From: Uloborus plumipes
Lineage: Eukaryota > Arthropoda > Arachnida > Araneae > Uloboridae
Direction of reading: 5' to 3'
Assembly: GCA_038373865.1 (NCBI GenBank)
Contig: JAXGGA010001181.1
Location: forward strand, 1-64,000
DNA: 64,000 nucleotides
Both the position numbers and the translations under genes were made by a program. A model generated the notes under the pieces. It had not been told where the DNA came from, did not search any database, and saw nothing but the letters and a program-made list of their open reading frames with translations. Of this stretch, positions 16,707-28,969 are shown piece by piece. Positions within the stretch are counted from its first letter, which is position 1. Every line of letters begins with the position of its first letter.

Positions 16707-18774
16707 GGGGAAGACCGCCTATATTGGACCACTGCTTAAATTGGACCTCGGGCTTAAAATCTAGTACAGAGATCTATGCTACACTTTAACGGTAGAAATA
16801 TGAAGTTTTAGGAATAAAATCAATGTGTATGAAGTTTCACCAGTCTTCGAACTGTTTAGCGTGAGTTACGGCATGATTTATGTTGAAAACGTGTAAAATC
16901 TTATTTTGCGGACTTGTACTTAGTAAGATAGTACTAAAACTTGTAAGCTGAGGTAAACTGCTGTTATAGCATGATAATCTATGTTTAATAAGGATTACAC
17001 CTATATATTTACATGCGCGATTGTGATAATTTTTGACAGAGAAATAAACTGAAGAATAAAAAATGGCATGTTTTCCTTTATTGGACCGAAACAATTTTCC
17101 TATATTGGACCGGTAGTCCAATTTAAGAATATGATTTTAAGTAAGACTTTTTATTAATTGTAACATAAAATAAGTGACTCATCTGATTTAATAGCGTAGT
17201 TAACATTATTTTAAGCATACTTTAACACTTATTCACGATATTCATTTTTTTATAAAGCACATTTTCTAGAAGCTGCAAATTCTCAAAATATATGTTTCTT
17301 TTCTCTTTTTCAATTAAGCTGCAGTTTCAAGTTGTTTAACATAATTATTAATTTAAATAAAATTTATGCTGGTTTACCGAGAAAAAAATGAAATTCTTCG
17401 ATTTGTTCGAAAAGATTTTAAAAAGAAACACCAGTTTGAAGCAGTAATGAGTGGTGAACGTGTTAGAAACACACTGGCTATTTGCTGCATTAAGTGCAAC
17501 AGAATTGCTAGCTCCCCCCTCCCTCCCCATACTTCTTTTCAAAAGATTACGTTCCATGTATAAGCTTATCGTATAAGCACCCCCGGGTGAGCAATATGCT
17601 TGTCAAAAAAAAAGGTTGGATCACAAACGAGAACTCACACAATTGATACAACATTTCATCAAAACCGTTAAGCCAAGCAATGTAAAAAGAATGTTCCTCC
17701 AATTATAGATACGCACAGCACTTATATAAGAATATAGATGCAATAAACGTGGCTAACGAGTGCGATATAATAATGCTTTCTCTTTAAGCATACCATGCAC
17801 GTAGATAAAGTGTTTATTCAGTCTCTATCTACATATTTTAATCGAGCATGTGATGCATGGATGCGAGAACATCTAATGAAATCCATTACCCAATATCGCG
17901 TAGAAGAACTGTTTTGTAACTCTTATGGGCAAACCGCAATCAAGAAAATGGCAAATGCTGTGAGTTGATTCTAAAAAACAAGAGTCTGGTCTGCTAATTG
18001 ATATGTGTTTAATGGCATTGACTTGGCTGGAGCAGAGTTAGAGGTAAGTAGTCCAGATAAAATTACTCAAGGTGAAAATACTATATGCTCGGCGTAAGTT
18101 GTACTGTTGTACACCATGTACAAGAACCAGCTATGACTTAAATTGCTACAAGCTCTGCAGAATCAGCTGATAGTTCTCATCAAAGCATGATTGTCAACTC
18201 CAACTATAATTTTGTAAAGCCCCGGCTCACATATCACCTTACCTAAAAATAGAAAGAACAAAAAGGAAGGCTATCTCAGCAATCATTCTAACGCGGTATG
18301 AAAGAAGCATATAACACAAATTAAGTCGTACAAGAAGAAGCATGTAACTGCATAAAACAATTGCTATTACAATATTCGCGATATAAAGTGCAAAACATGA
18401 TTAAGTGCATGAAATGCCATCCTTGAGTTTATCCACACTGCCTAAGCGTGACCGAAGCAAAAGAAACTCTATTGAAAATTCTCCAAAAAAGATTTATAGT
18501 TCAAATATAAATTATTCTATGATTTCCTGGTACGGTCCAATTTAGGAAGCGCATGGTTCAATTTAGGCGCACATATTCCTAAAATGGACTTTTGCAACTT
18601 TTTATAACATATTTTTTAAAAAAATAATTTTCATATTTTCAGAAAATATAAGGTCCTAGGGTGGTTCCTGATTAAATTTAGCTTACGATGGCCTATTTTG
18701 CATGTTTGTTTTGCTTCACATTGAGCGACACAGGCCTCCTGTTCTTAGGGGGTCCAATATAGGCGGTCTTCCCC
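16707..18774 (+). mobile_element. Decayed pogo/Tigger-like DNA transposon
   Basis: A 24-bp terminal inverted repeat beginning GGGGAAGACCGCCTATATTG is present at 16707 and, inverted, ends at 18774. TA lies on both flanks (16705-16706 and 18775-18776), as expected for the Tc1/mariner/pogo superfamily. Length is 2068 bp. The end motif recurs inside the element, with TTGGACC words near 17080-17125 and GGTCCAA near 18530-18555, as subterminal repeats. The interior carries remnants of a pogo-type transposase on the + strand. Many stops and frameshifts show that it is old and inactive. Confidence 0.85.
17350..18045 (+). pseudogene. Relic of a pogo/Tigger-type DDE transposase
   Basis: The active enzyme of this family cuts and pastes its element at TA sites in the nucleus, using a DDE/D metal site. 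Here only fragments survive, in order but in shifting frames. First comes AVMSGERVRNTLAICC with SPLPPHTSFQK (to 17563), matching the family's Q-V-x-A-V-T-S-A-E-R-G region and its PP-F-F-P segment. APPGEQYACQKK then GWITNE (17577-17630) match the APPG...GWM segment. LTQLIQHFIKTVKPSNVK (17634-17687) follows. IIDTHS (about 17705) is the second catalytic Asp in the usual D-x-H-S setting. HLYKNIDAINVANECDIIML (17719-17778) comes next. VDKVFIQSLSTYFNRACDAW and onward to MANAVS (17801-17965) match the YF-ACD-WM and ELF-AY-A-NAVSGF-TGI-P region. The first catalytic Asp, expected near 17360, is not visible. At least three frameshifts and several stops are present. The amino-terminal helix-turn-helix was not found. 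Confidence 0.8.
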
Positions 18775-18805
18775 TAAGGCTGACTAAATTTACCATTTTG
18801 TAATC

Positions 18806-19761
18806 CAGAGCTACGGAGTTGGAGTTGTGGAGTCTGACTGGTTTTGTTGTTTAAATAGTCGGAATTTTGAGTCACGAGCTTCAAAACTCAAGGATTCGGC
18901 CATTTTCTCTCCAAGTCTACAACTCTACAAGGGTCGCGGAGTAGGAGTGATTTTAGAGTTAAGGGGTCCAAGAAAGCATGAGTGCCACCCTAAAAAATGA
19001 TCAGGACTAAAAATCAAGTGGCGGCATTTCGTTACACAAACATGTTAGCACATAATATGTCCGATGTTTTATACAGAAATATATTGCTTATTTTTTATGT
19101 TGTAATTAACTTATGGTAAAAAACAAATTGATAAATTAAGTAAATCTAAACTTTTAGATTAGTTCTTGAGAAAAAATTTTTAGGACGAAAACTCCATATA
19201 CTTATATATGTTTGTATTTTCAGTAAAACTAAAAAAAGTTACTTTATTTGTTACTGAAGAAAAAGACATTACACTTTAAAGTTCATATATATATGTTTGT
19301 GTTTTCAATAAAACTAAAAAAAGTTACTTTATTTGTTATTGAAGAAAAAGACATTACACTTTAAAGTTCATATGAAAAGATTCTAGGTAATAAAAATTAT
19401 TTCAGGTACAAGATTCTAGGCTACAAGATACACTGGAACAAACAGCTTTAATATAACTTCCTGGATTAATATAACAATGATTAAAACAACTTATTTCATT
19501 AATATAGTCTTCAAGCTGCAACACGAAAAATATTAAACAGTTGCTTCTTCTTCTTCTTTTTTTTTTCAAATATGCATGAGATATTTTTGAAGCTAAATAT
19601 TTATTTTTTTCACAAAACAAAGTCCCAAATGATACAAAATTTTACAAAAGACAGAATTCCGCTCCCCAGACGGAAGTGTGGCAGCCATGCAAGCCAGAAA
19701 CTTTAAAACTCTAACAATCGGAATCAAAGTCGGTCAGTTTTTCTCCGACTCCGCAGCCCTG
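18806..19761. mobile_element. Probable hAT-like element with GGAGTCGGAG ends
   Basis: The left end CAGAGCTACGGAGTTGGAG and the right end, read inward, CAGGGCTGCGGAGTCGGAG agree at 16 of 19 positions. The same end occurs at 30601. The candidate 8-bp flanks TTGTAATC and TGGATAAC agree poorly, so the boundaries or a shared origin are uncertain. The 956-bp interior has no coding capacity and contains an 85-bp tandem duplication. Confidence 0.5.
19204..19373. repeat. Two tandem copies of an 85-bp unit
   Basis: The unit running from TATATATGTTTGT through CTAAAAAAAGTTACTTTATT and AAAGACATTACACTTTAAAG to GTTCATAT is repeated immediately with a handful of substitutions (for example CAGTAAAA against CAATAAAA). 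It lies inside the hAT-like element 18806-19761. Confidence 0.9.
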
Positions 19762-19976
19762 TGGATAACAACCCTGTAGTAATTTTGCAACAAGTAAAAT
19801 TTTACATCATTTCCAGTTCAACTGGAGTTGAAGATTTCTTTTAACCCTTCAATAGCAATAAGCTTTGAGGTAGAGGGTGGGCATTTTTTATGCATAAACT
19901 AATAAATGGTAAAGTAAAATAACATGCGCGTTAATTGTAGCGAAATTTGGTTTTGCAGATTTCGTTGTTGTTACAA

Positions 19977-20325
19977 CACTACAAAAAATAAATAACGGCA
20001 GCAAAGGTTTCAATTTAAAACTGTAAAGTGCACAGTAATAAACTGCAAAATTAGCAATTTTACAATTTATTAGTGTAAAGCAGCAAATTTTACAATTTCT
20101 TACCACAAAATTAGTTGAATTATAATGTAAAAACAACAGTATAATACTGGCAGCGGAGGTTCCAGTTTAAAACTGTAAAATACACAGCAACAAACTGTAA
20201 AATTAGCAATTTTATAGTTTATGACTGTAAAATTCGCAATTTACCGTTTATTACTGTAAAATTAGCAATTTTTACAGTTTATTACTATAAAATTAGCTGT
20301 ATTACACCGTAAAAACAACATATTC
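19977..20325 (-). mobile_element. CACTG foldback MITE, copy C (right end decayed)
   Basis: It starts CACTACAAAAAATAAATAA, then the block GGCAGCAAAGGTTTCAATTT that marks the right-hand module in reverse orientation. A second module begins near 20140 (CAGTATAATACTGGCAGCGG). Palindromes of the TAGCAATTTTACAGTTT type follow. The far end stops after ACACCGTAAAAACAAC without a CAGTG, so it is degenerate or truncated. Non-coding. Confidence 0.7.
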
Positions 20326-20784
20326 TATAACTCATAGAAAAAATTGAACTTAGGCAATACATATGCCCCATTGTCCTTTAAAAGGTAATCTTACAAAATG
20401 CAAACAGAAATATTCATTTGAAAATGCCTAACATAAAGAAGTACAAAAATATCGAAAAATAATATAAAGCTGTTAAGATGAACTTGAATAAAATATAGCT
20501 AAACTGTTGAATACATTTTCTAGACATCCAAATTATAACTCAAAAGCATGAAAAAGATGACCTATTTTAAGGAAAGACAATCCTTGTGAAGTGTAGCATG
20601 TTATGGGACATTTTTGAGAAATGAAACATTTTATGTTGATGAGCAGGTTACCTGACGTTTGAATAAACAAAATTTATTATTTGACAGCTATTCTATTTAA
20701 ATAATCCCCTATTACGTAACTGGAATACCGAAGAACTTATTCAGAAAACCACAGGGAAGTAGTGATAACATTCAAAGAAATATA
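20326..20784. other. AT-rich spacer between two CACTG elements
   Basis: About 460 bp with no gene and no recognisable repeat. Confidence 0.5.
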
Positions 20785-21210
20785 CACTGCAAAAAATAAA
20801 CCGTTGTTTTTACAGTATAATACTAACAGCAGAGGTTCCAGTTAAAAATTGTAAAATGCGCAGTAATAAACTGTAAGATTAGCAATTTTACAGCTTGTGT
20901 GTGATTGTGTGAAGCAGCAATTTTACAGTTTGTTACCACAATTTTACAGTTTATTACCACAAAATTGGCAGTATTGTGCTATAAAAACAACAATGTAATA
21001 CTGGCAGCAGAGGTTCCAGTTTAAAACTGTAAAATGCACAGTAATGAACTGCAAAATTAGAAATTTTACAGTTTATTACTGTAAAGCAGCAAGTTCAGTT
21101 TATTAGTGTAAAATTAGCAATTTTACAGCTTATTACTGTAAAGTTAGCAACTAGATTGTGACTATATAATTAGCTGTATTATACTGTAAAAGCATCCATT
21201 TTTTACAATG
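20785..21210 (-). mobile_element. CACTG foldback MITE, copy D (two modules)
   Basis: It starts CACTGCAAAAAATAAACCG and ends TTTTTTACAATG. TA lies on both flanks (20783-20784 and 21211-21212). Two GGCAGCAGAGGTTCCAG-type blocks (near 20827 and 21003) mark two fused modules in minus orientation, and internal palindromes centre on TTAGCAATTTTACAG. Non-coding, 426 bp. Confidence 0.8.
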
Positions 21211-22061
21211 TAGCAGACGTCAATAAAACTTGTCCTTAGAGTTCTATAAGTATTTCTTACAAAAAGAAATATTTGTTACGGTAAACAAAAGCGTTAAAAT
21301 GTAAAGTCTTTGTATTTCATTCTCTTCTAAGCCTTAACACATTACAACACTCGAGGAATATGGTAAGATCATTGTATGAATTACGAAGGGAAAGATCTTT
21401 CCTGAGAAAAATACTGGCACAGCCATAAAAGTACCCAATGCTGCTTGTAAAATGTAGATGGATGCCATACAAATTATCTGCATTACATGCATACGTACAT
21501 ATCGGCCATCGATCCGTGGACCTATTAACTTCAACAGCTGTGAATGATATCATTACCGCTCTTTTCCGATACAAGAATAACGGCGGCTGGAGAAAACGTC
21601 GTTAGCCGTTAATTAACGGCATCCGTCTGAGGAAGAGATGCGTAAAATTCAGAAAATGAAGGGCCCGCTCTCCCGTGCCAGTTGATACTCCTCGAACTGC
21701 GTTATGCATTTTCCAATGCCCAGCGGAGCGCGCTGATTGGCTGACGCTCTGCCACTGATGTTTTGCAATTGGTAACTGAGGAGGTGGATGATAAAGTGGC
21801 TATCGATTGGGAAATTAGAACTTTTTGGTAGACTTCAGTATCTACTGGAAGCGAAAAGGGGTTCCATTGGATTTGAGGCTTAGTTTTTTTTTTCAGTGCT
21901 TCAAACACACAGCTCAAAAGACTTCACAGCTTCAAAAAGACATTATGGATCTTTGTGGGCATCTTACTGCTAGTGATGGTCATTATTGCCAACCTGAGAT
22001 GACTTAGATGTAATTAGAGTTAGCGAAATCTGTTTATAATGAGAACTTCCAGGTCATTGAA
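21211..22061. other. Non-coding stretch with a short less AT-rich island
   Basis: No gene is supported. The segment around 21580-21800 (TTAATTAACGGC, CAGCGGAGCGCGCTGATTGG) is unique and more GC-rich than its surroundings and could be regulatory; no open frame there looks coding. Confidence 0.4.
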
Positions 22062-22118
22062 CATACTGTCTGATGTTCTTAGGTAAAACCTTCCGCGTAT
22101 TTACGCATGCGACAGGTC
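22062..22118 (-). repeat. Dispersed repeat, first part of the copy split by a hAT-like element
   Basis: The minus strand of this segment matches 37043-37096 (TAAATACGCGGAAGGTTTTA is shared). It continues at 23632-23905. The two parts were separated by insertion of the element 22119-23631, since joining them across one GACAGGTC restores collinearity with the copy near 37 kb. Confidence 0.75.
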
Positions 22119-23631
22119 CAGTGACGGACTGGCTATGTGGGAATTTGGGAAAATGCCAGAAGGGCCGGTCATTTCATGAGCCAAAAAGGGCCGGCCCATA
22201 GAAACCAGACTTTTTTTTATCAAAACAAAAAAGAGGAATTTCCGTAAAACTACCAAATACAAGGCCGCCGAGACGGCAGGAGCAAAATTTCTAGAGTTCG
22301 ACTGCAGAAAGAGAGCGGGCCAGCTATTTCTAATGTTTGAAGAAAGGGCCGCCAAAGCAAAAAAAAAAAACGAGCTGATGAACTTTAACGCGAGTATATC
22401 AACAATCTACTGTAGATGTACTTCTGAATGACCAACAGTTTAGGTCAATTGTCTGTCAGATGCTTATCATTAGAAGGGTTCGTAGCCATCATGTGCGTGA
22501 TTCTCTTGTGTGCCTAGTTAGCAAAAAGGATACGAAGTCTTGTGCCATCTCTTGCCACCTGTGTTAGCCCCGGGTGTAATGAATGTAATACAAGACGTTC
22601 GTCAGGGAAGACAGTCCTTCATCGTTCAGACGCCCTTCTTGGGGTAAACACTTGACGACATATTTACATTTTAAATTTTTTTAATAAAAATATTAATAAA
22701 ATCCCTTCAAAATGTGGACAAAAACGTAGGCCTCTGGAATATGCTTTAAATAGATAAGAAGTTAAAATACAGTCAGCAGGGTATATTGAATACTAAGATT
22801 AAATTTTTGGAGCTATCAATTTGAAAAATTGCCGATCCTCTAAACGTACCAAAAGATAACATACAATACAATTGCGGTTTTTTTAAATTATTTTTTTAAT
22901 TTCAAAATATTTTTCGGTGTTATCCCCACATCTCTTTGCCCCTATATCGTCAAGGGTCTTCCAAAACTGCTTGTTTAGAGCTAAAATTTCAAAAACGAAT
23001 TTTCGAGAGAGTGTCTCCGATCTCATTCTCCCTATCATAATCGGAGATGATTAGATTTTCGTTTTTAAGATTTCAATTTCGAAAAGGTCTCTCCCTGGAA
23101 CCTCGTTTAGATCACCAAAGATTGTCTAAATTGCATTTTTAAGAAGATTAATTCGAAAATTTTCCTCGAATCCTCGTCCCCTGAATTTTACCAAAGATCG
23201 TCTAAAACTGCATTTTTCGAACTACAATTAAAAAAAATTCCCGGGGAGGACCGCCTGGACCCCCTTTTCAATACTATTAATTGATGCGTAACAGATGCCC
23301 TTTACAAATTTCGATGTGGAAAACGGAAGGTTGAGTACCCCCATCGAATTTCATTTCCCCCCAACATTTTCGAAGATTAGTTTTAAAATACATTTTTAAA
23401 ACTACAAAATTCGATCTGAGTAATAAATACACTCGCGATTAAACTTATATTAAATTGCATTCTGTTACTGCCCTCAGTGTGGTCTCAGAAAATAAATTTC
23501 AAAATTGTTTGGGTATAATAATTTGGAGAAGTTCATGATTTTAGTTCACCGGCAGACACTCCCCCCCCACACACCGGGGCTGCATCTGAAAAAATATGCC
23601 AGGGCTGAATTTTCATCCCAGTCCGTCCCTG
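22119..23631. mobile_element. hAT-like element with perfect 8-bp target duplication GACAGGTC
   Basis: The left end is CAGTGACGGACTGGC and the right end, read inward, CAGGGACGGACTGGG. GACAGGTC flanks both sides exactly (22111-22118 and 23632-23639). Length is 1513 bp. The left 250 bp are rich in GGGCCGG words. From about 22940 to 23410 there are irregular tandem units of roughly 120-130 bp sharing CAAAGAT(C/T)GTCTAAA and GCATTTTT. No transposase is visible, so it was presumably mobilised in trans. It sits inside an older dispersed repeat, which gives a relative age. Confidence 0.85.
22940..23410. repeat. Degenerate tandem units inside the hAT-like element
   Basis: Roughly four diverged units of about 120-130 bp each contain a motif like CCAAAGATCGTCTAAAACTG followed by an A/T-rich GCATTTTTAAAACTAC segment and then a CCTCG/CCCC-rich segment. 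The units are too diverged to give exact borders by eye. Confidence 0.5.
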
Positions 23632-23905
23632 GACAGGTCTTCTCTGATCTCACCAAAATAGGTGTGATAGGTAAGATAACAATAAGGGGAAGAATAATAA
23701 GAAGCATTTTGAACCGTATCAAACAACGTAGAACGATGCTAATTTCAAATACATAGTTTAGTTAAACGTGTCCAAAGGGAAGCAAAATTGTAAGTTTTAA
23801 ATTTAAAACGTCGAAAAGTTCCCATTCATAACCCATCACCCCTTTTTAAAGTGAAATGGTTCGCAAGTGCTATAGGTGCTGCTTTCAAGGATGAACAGTA
23901 GTAGC
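23632..23905 (-). repeat. Dispersed repeat, second part of the split copy
   Basis: Read on the minus strand it matches 36786-37042. Shared stretches include CTATTTTGGT-type and TTATTATTCTTCCCCTTATT, AGCATCGTTCTACGTTGT and GGGTGATGGGTT-type segments. The other copy lies inside the TA-flanked element 36697-37330. This copy lacks recognisable outer termini. Confidence 0.75.
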
Positions 23906-25081
23906 ATGATTTTCTGAGAAAGAAAGATTGCATTCACACGTCATTGCTGTACTTTAACTGCTCATTAACTAGTAATGTCAATATTTTATGATGACAGATT
24001 GATGGCACCATTTACCAACAAAAATCAATTATCAACAATACCATCCGAAGTTGATGACTCAAGCTGTTACCATCAGCTTAATCTTGCAATGGTATGGTTG
24101 AGGCAAAATAAAAATCTCTCCTTCATTTATCAAGTATCATTTCTTAAAATATTTATCGGGAAGAACAATTAGAAGCCGACAGACGATAATTATAATTAAC
24201 ATTTAAAATACCAATACTAATTCATAATAATAAAGTCATGCGTCATAACTTCTTAAATATAAAGTGTTTGCTTACCTCTATGTCTGTTGGTCTGTTTATC
24301 AAACATCAACATAGCATCTTCTATCTAAAAAGAAATAAAAAGAAAATTAATTATCTGTTTGATAATTATACGATAGTCAAAAATGAAAATTAAATTGAAA
24401 TAACAGAAAGGATCGAAAAGTCGTCAATAGAAACCAATGCACCCTTAAAGAATGTTTTCAACTGAACAGAAGGAAAACTTGTCATGTCAAAGATTTACAT
24501 ATTAGTACTAATTATAAATATTTTCGAGTAAAAGCGACGATTATATAGTTGTCAATAGCTACTTAAGTATATAGATTTTGAAAACATTTTTACAGCTCAA
24601 ATACGAGAAGAGAAATTTTTTTTAAAACATATTTTGTTGCTTTACAAAGCATAATCATTTGATGGGAATAAAGGACGGAAAGACCAAACAGTATTGCATC
24701 TGATATTTCATCCTTGAACGAATAACAAAATTAGAGCCCAAGTAATACTTTTGAGATACATAATACATTTTGATAACAAAACTTCAAATAATTCAAATAC
24801 TTTGCATGATATATAAATCGTATGACATGAGTTTAACAAATAATATAAGAAGTTATTTTCACAGTAAATCCCAGATCAGCTACATAATCTACTGCTCCCT
24901 CCCAATATTTGATCAAAACACTGCAAAAAAGAACTTTCTCTTAAATATGCCTTGTTTCTGATTTGAAGGGAATGACATATTCACCTACAATTGTTTTTTT
25001 GGTAACTATATGCTCTGGAGGTACGTCACACATTTCAATACATTCTGTTTTGAGGATAATAATGGAATATCACTGAACGTA
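23906..25081. other. AT-rich non-coding stretch
   Basis: No gene, RNA or complete mobile element was recognised. Open frames of about 63-65 codons lack any family signature. Confidence 0.5.
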
Positions 25082-25323
25082 CACTGTAAAAAATGAATGT
25101 TGTTTTTACAGTATAATACATCTAATTTTATGGTAATAAACAGTGAAAATTGCTAATTTTACAGTAATAAACTGTAAAATTACTACTTTTACAGTACTGA
25201 ACTGTAAAATAAACTGTAAAATTTCTTTTTTTACAGTTTTTTACCGTGCATTCTACAGTTTTAAATTGGAACCTCGGCTGCCAGTTATTATACTGCAAAA
25301 ACAACAGTTCATTTTTCGCAGTG
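25082..25323 (+). mobile_element. CACTG foldback MITE, copy E (single module)
   Basis: This is the simplest complete copy, 242 bp. It starts CACTGTAAAAAATGAATG and ends TTCATTTTTCGCAGTG, with TA on both flanks (25080-25081 and 25324-25325). It has the left arm (TTTTTACAGTATAATACATC), two palindromic ACTGTAAAAT blocks, then the right block GGAACCTCGGCTGCCAG. It is a useful reference for the monomeric form. Confidence 0.85.
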
Positions 25324-28300
25324 TAGATTTTAGTATTCATATTTCAAATCAAAGCTTGATAACATTTCATATAAAAAGAGAAAATCATTATATGTCTACA
25401 AACTTTTCGAAATTTCCCTCATTTGAAAGGAAATTCAAATTAAGCCAACGACCCTCTTACAATACCTTCAATTAATTCGTCGTTAAAACATTAGATTCAA
25501 AGTCTTCGCATTAACTGTCGAAAGCAGAACACATCTCAAGAGTTTCTGAATATCGATTCGAACCTTTTTTTTTTTATTATTCTTTTATCAGTCCTTCGCA
25601 ACCATCAATGCAACGCGCGAACATCTCTACAGCGAGGGATTTAATGAAGGCGTCGTGCTAATTGCGATCGGGGGAAGCGACATTTTTGACGGGGCCGAGC
25701 ATCCGATAAACATCGTAATTAAGCACATATTTCGTTAAATAAGAGTTTATAACATCGCCGAGAGATTTTGTTTTTATTTCCCAATCATTTTGAACAGATG
25801 TTAATAACTCTGCGAATGATTTGTGATTAACGAAAAGCAAACTTCTCTCGCGAGCGATGTTTTATTGTTGATGATATTCCGTAAAATCCCTAGGCGCAAG
25901 CTCGATGGCTACCAAGGATTCGGAATCGCACGAAATCCAAAAGTGGCAATTATTTCTAAAAATCGATGGAAATATCAGAAGAGTTTCCGCGCTTGGCGAT
26001 CAACTTCTGATTTTGTTTCGAAATCGAAATGAACGCTCCAGAGTTATCTGTTGCCGCATCTATGAGGAACACTAGCAAACCAATTCCGCTGGTCCTATTT
26101 TAATAGATGTATCAAAATGTCCGCCATAATTCCAATGAAATGGTCAAGGAAGAAGCTAATACATAATTCTACACCCAAACATGAGCTAAAATAATAGAAA
26201 GGAAAGGGAAAGTCATTGGTAATTGTTGAATAGAGAGTCATACAACGACTTTTGCTCAACAACACTGTCAATCGGAGAGGCGAGGTCAAATGACTACTAA
26301 AAATAGAACATTGTTGATCACCCAGATAAGTGTAAATTAACTTCCTATAACCGAGTCACAAAAATAAATCGAAGATGCCATATTGGAGTGGTATTTTTCT
26401 CACAAGAACCTCAACACAACTTTTGATCAGCAAAGGTTTGTGAGCTTTGAACGGAGCTTTCATACAATGCCTTCATACACGGAGATTTCATACAATGCCT
26501 TCAAGAAAATAAAAAATAATTGAATAAAGCTGTTTAAGAAAAAAAACATTAAACTTTGAGCTGAAACGTTAAAAATTAAGGTATGAGCAGGAAATAGTAA
26601 TAAAATAACTAAATGAATGCATTTATTTTAGAGTTTCTATGGAAAAGAAGTGAGTTCATGGATTAAAAGTCATCTAAAAGGTTTGATTTTTTTACGGAAA
26701 TAAAAGGTTTCATTTTTTGTACAAAAGTTAATATTAATCTTTAGAAGTCGATTAAAAAATGCATCGGACGATATCCTGTTTGTCTGGGTGTAAAATATAG
26801 TCAGTGTATTTAATTATTTTCATGATAAAAAGTAAGTTTTATTAATTGAATAGGTCTCTTTACAGTATTTGTAAATTTATTCATGTTTGTAACTACCTCT
26901 TAGTTCCATTGTGCAATCTAATATTCCCCATTTATCCAAAGACACATTCGTTTGAGGAAGATACTTTTGACACCGGTAGCCTACACATAATATTACTTAT
27001 ATTCCCCATTTATTACAAGCAGATGCTTTCCCATGACACCAAGCATTAACCGAACGGCACCATCTACTCTTCCATGGAAATAAGGTTGACAACAAAAAGC
27101 AAACCACCCACACGCCAAAGTTATTCTCCGACCGAAAACAAGCCCCAAGTTCTATCTCATGCCCAGAAAACCTCCCCGTTATCACACGGCATCTCCGTCC
27201 AAGTATTTATCATCAAACACACGCCTAACGGCGGCTTGGAAGTCACTATCGCGTTTCTTTTGCCTGTTATCTGTCGCGCAGAGCCATCACACACCTATCG
27301 GACACGATCGAGGAAAGTTTCTGCTTTTTACTCTTTCCGCTGGCAACGATCCGGTGTTATCGGAAAAGACGCTTCTTTTTTTTCATGCTGCAGTTGGCAA
27401 CGGGGGGCCAAACAACGCTTTTATTCATTCCGTGTTTTATTCCGAATGTACTCCTAGGGATGAGAATTGTTGGTAAATCCAGGATTTCTAACTCTTTCCC
27501 ATGATTTCTTGAAGTAGTGGGGAATGTATATTCAGTGCGAAAAAAGTATGGAGCATAAACAAGTCATTGCATAACATTTACTTATTTTATACTATGTACT
27601 TTGTGCATTGGTAGCAAATTTTACCACAAAAAATAGAGACTGCTGTGTCGTACCGTACTCATCAAACTGGAATAGTGAACCAAGCTGGCGGCAGATGTCA
27701 TCACATTGAAGCTGGGAGTGCCAACAAACTAGAAGTTTAATTTAAGTTAGCACACCAGCGAATATCTACAGTAATAGTGCAGACCTCATCTCGTTTATTG
27801 TAAGTAAGGTTCGGCCTACAAGCAGTAAGTTACTGCCGCTAAGTATTGCTAAGGCTGACTTAGCTTAACTCTCTATGTCCTGAATAAACCAAGCAATGAA
27901 TATATATTAGTTGAAAACACATTAAATAATATATATACTCAGAGTATAAAAATTTTGACAATCACTAGGGTCTTTTGCCCCTTATGCCTTAGGACCCCTA
28001 AGAAAACTGTTTCTAATTGCAGGTATACCAACTGCCAATATCTCAGCAAAGTACAAGGAATGATTCTTTCAAGTATCAGCATAATTCCAGCTATTTAGAA
28101 TTCATAATACTAAATTAATGTAAGCTGTTCTTCTGAATGCCGTCATGGCATAAAGGGTTAAAAGGACTGTAACTTACTGATTACTGCAGAGTAATACTCG
28201 TACAACGAAATTCTGTAAAATAGCAGAAATAAAAGAACAGACTCGACTCCCTAAATTTGAAATAAATAAAGTACACATGAGGTTCTGTAAAATGACCGAA

Positions 28301-28640
28301 TATTGACACTCAAAGTTTTATACCGTTGAAAAGACTTGATTCGCTGCGTTTGGTACGTAATTTAACATTTTTCCTTAGATTTTCTTCCTGTATTTTTGTT
28401 AAATGTATTTATAGTGCAAATTTTTGTTTTTTAGCACTAAAAAGTAGTTTTATTTGCTTTCGTTTTAATGTTTTTGCTGTTTACAATTGTTTGATACGAA
28501 TACATCGCGGACATTCACTGCATGTAATTGTGCACGTAATATAGACCGTAATAGAAAACATGGACCTTAAGCATCAAAGATGGACTGATGGACAACAAAC
28601 ATTATTTAGATGAATACCTCATGGCATTTAGAAGATATTT

Positions 28641-28695
28641 GGGGGGGGGGGGAATTGGAAGAGAATCGACGACAACATCTGAATTCGAAGTTAAC

Positions 28696-28726
<31 letters not shown>
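28641..28726. repeat. 12-G run and 28-A run
   Basis: Homopolymers of 12 G (28641-28652) and 28 A (28699-28726), separated by 46 bp of ordinary sequence. Confidence 0.9.
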
Positions 28727-28728
<2 letters not shown>

Positions 28729-28953
28729 ATTGGGAGACACTTTAAATTGGAAGGAATTCATTAGCACGAACACGTTCATCGAACGGATGACGGAGACTTT
28801 TAGTGGGCAATAAAAAGTTTCAATGAGTGAATGCAACGAATATTTTTATCTATATTTGTTAATTTTTAGTCAGAGATTGCAAGAAGCAATGTTGACAATA
28901 AATTTCAAATCTGTTAAAGAATATTGAATATTTTGGAGTAGTGTTCAATTCAC

Positions 28954-28969
28954 GGGGGGGGGGGGGGGG
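28954..28969. repeat. 16-G homopolymer
   Basis: An uninterrupted run of 16 G in AT-rich surroundings. Confidence 0.9.

Noticed and set aside
18806..19761. Firm hAT assignment with 8-bp duplication
   Set aside because: The ends match each other, but the flanking octamers TTGTAATC and TGGATAAC do not, so I kept it only as probable.
27074..27476. Overlapping 127- and 105-codon plus frames
   Set aside because: They sit in a GC-richer unique island where stops are rarer. Neither resembles a known protein, and two frames open at once argue against either.
27665..27690. CTCF-like site at CTGGCGGCAGATG
   Set aside because: Too many core mismatches to the consensus.
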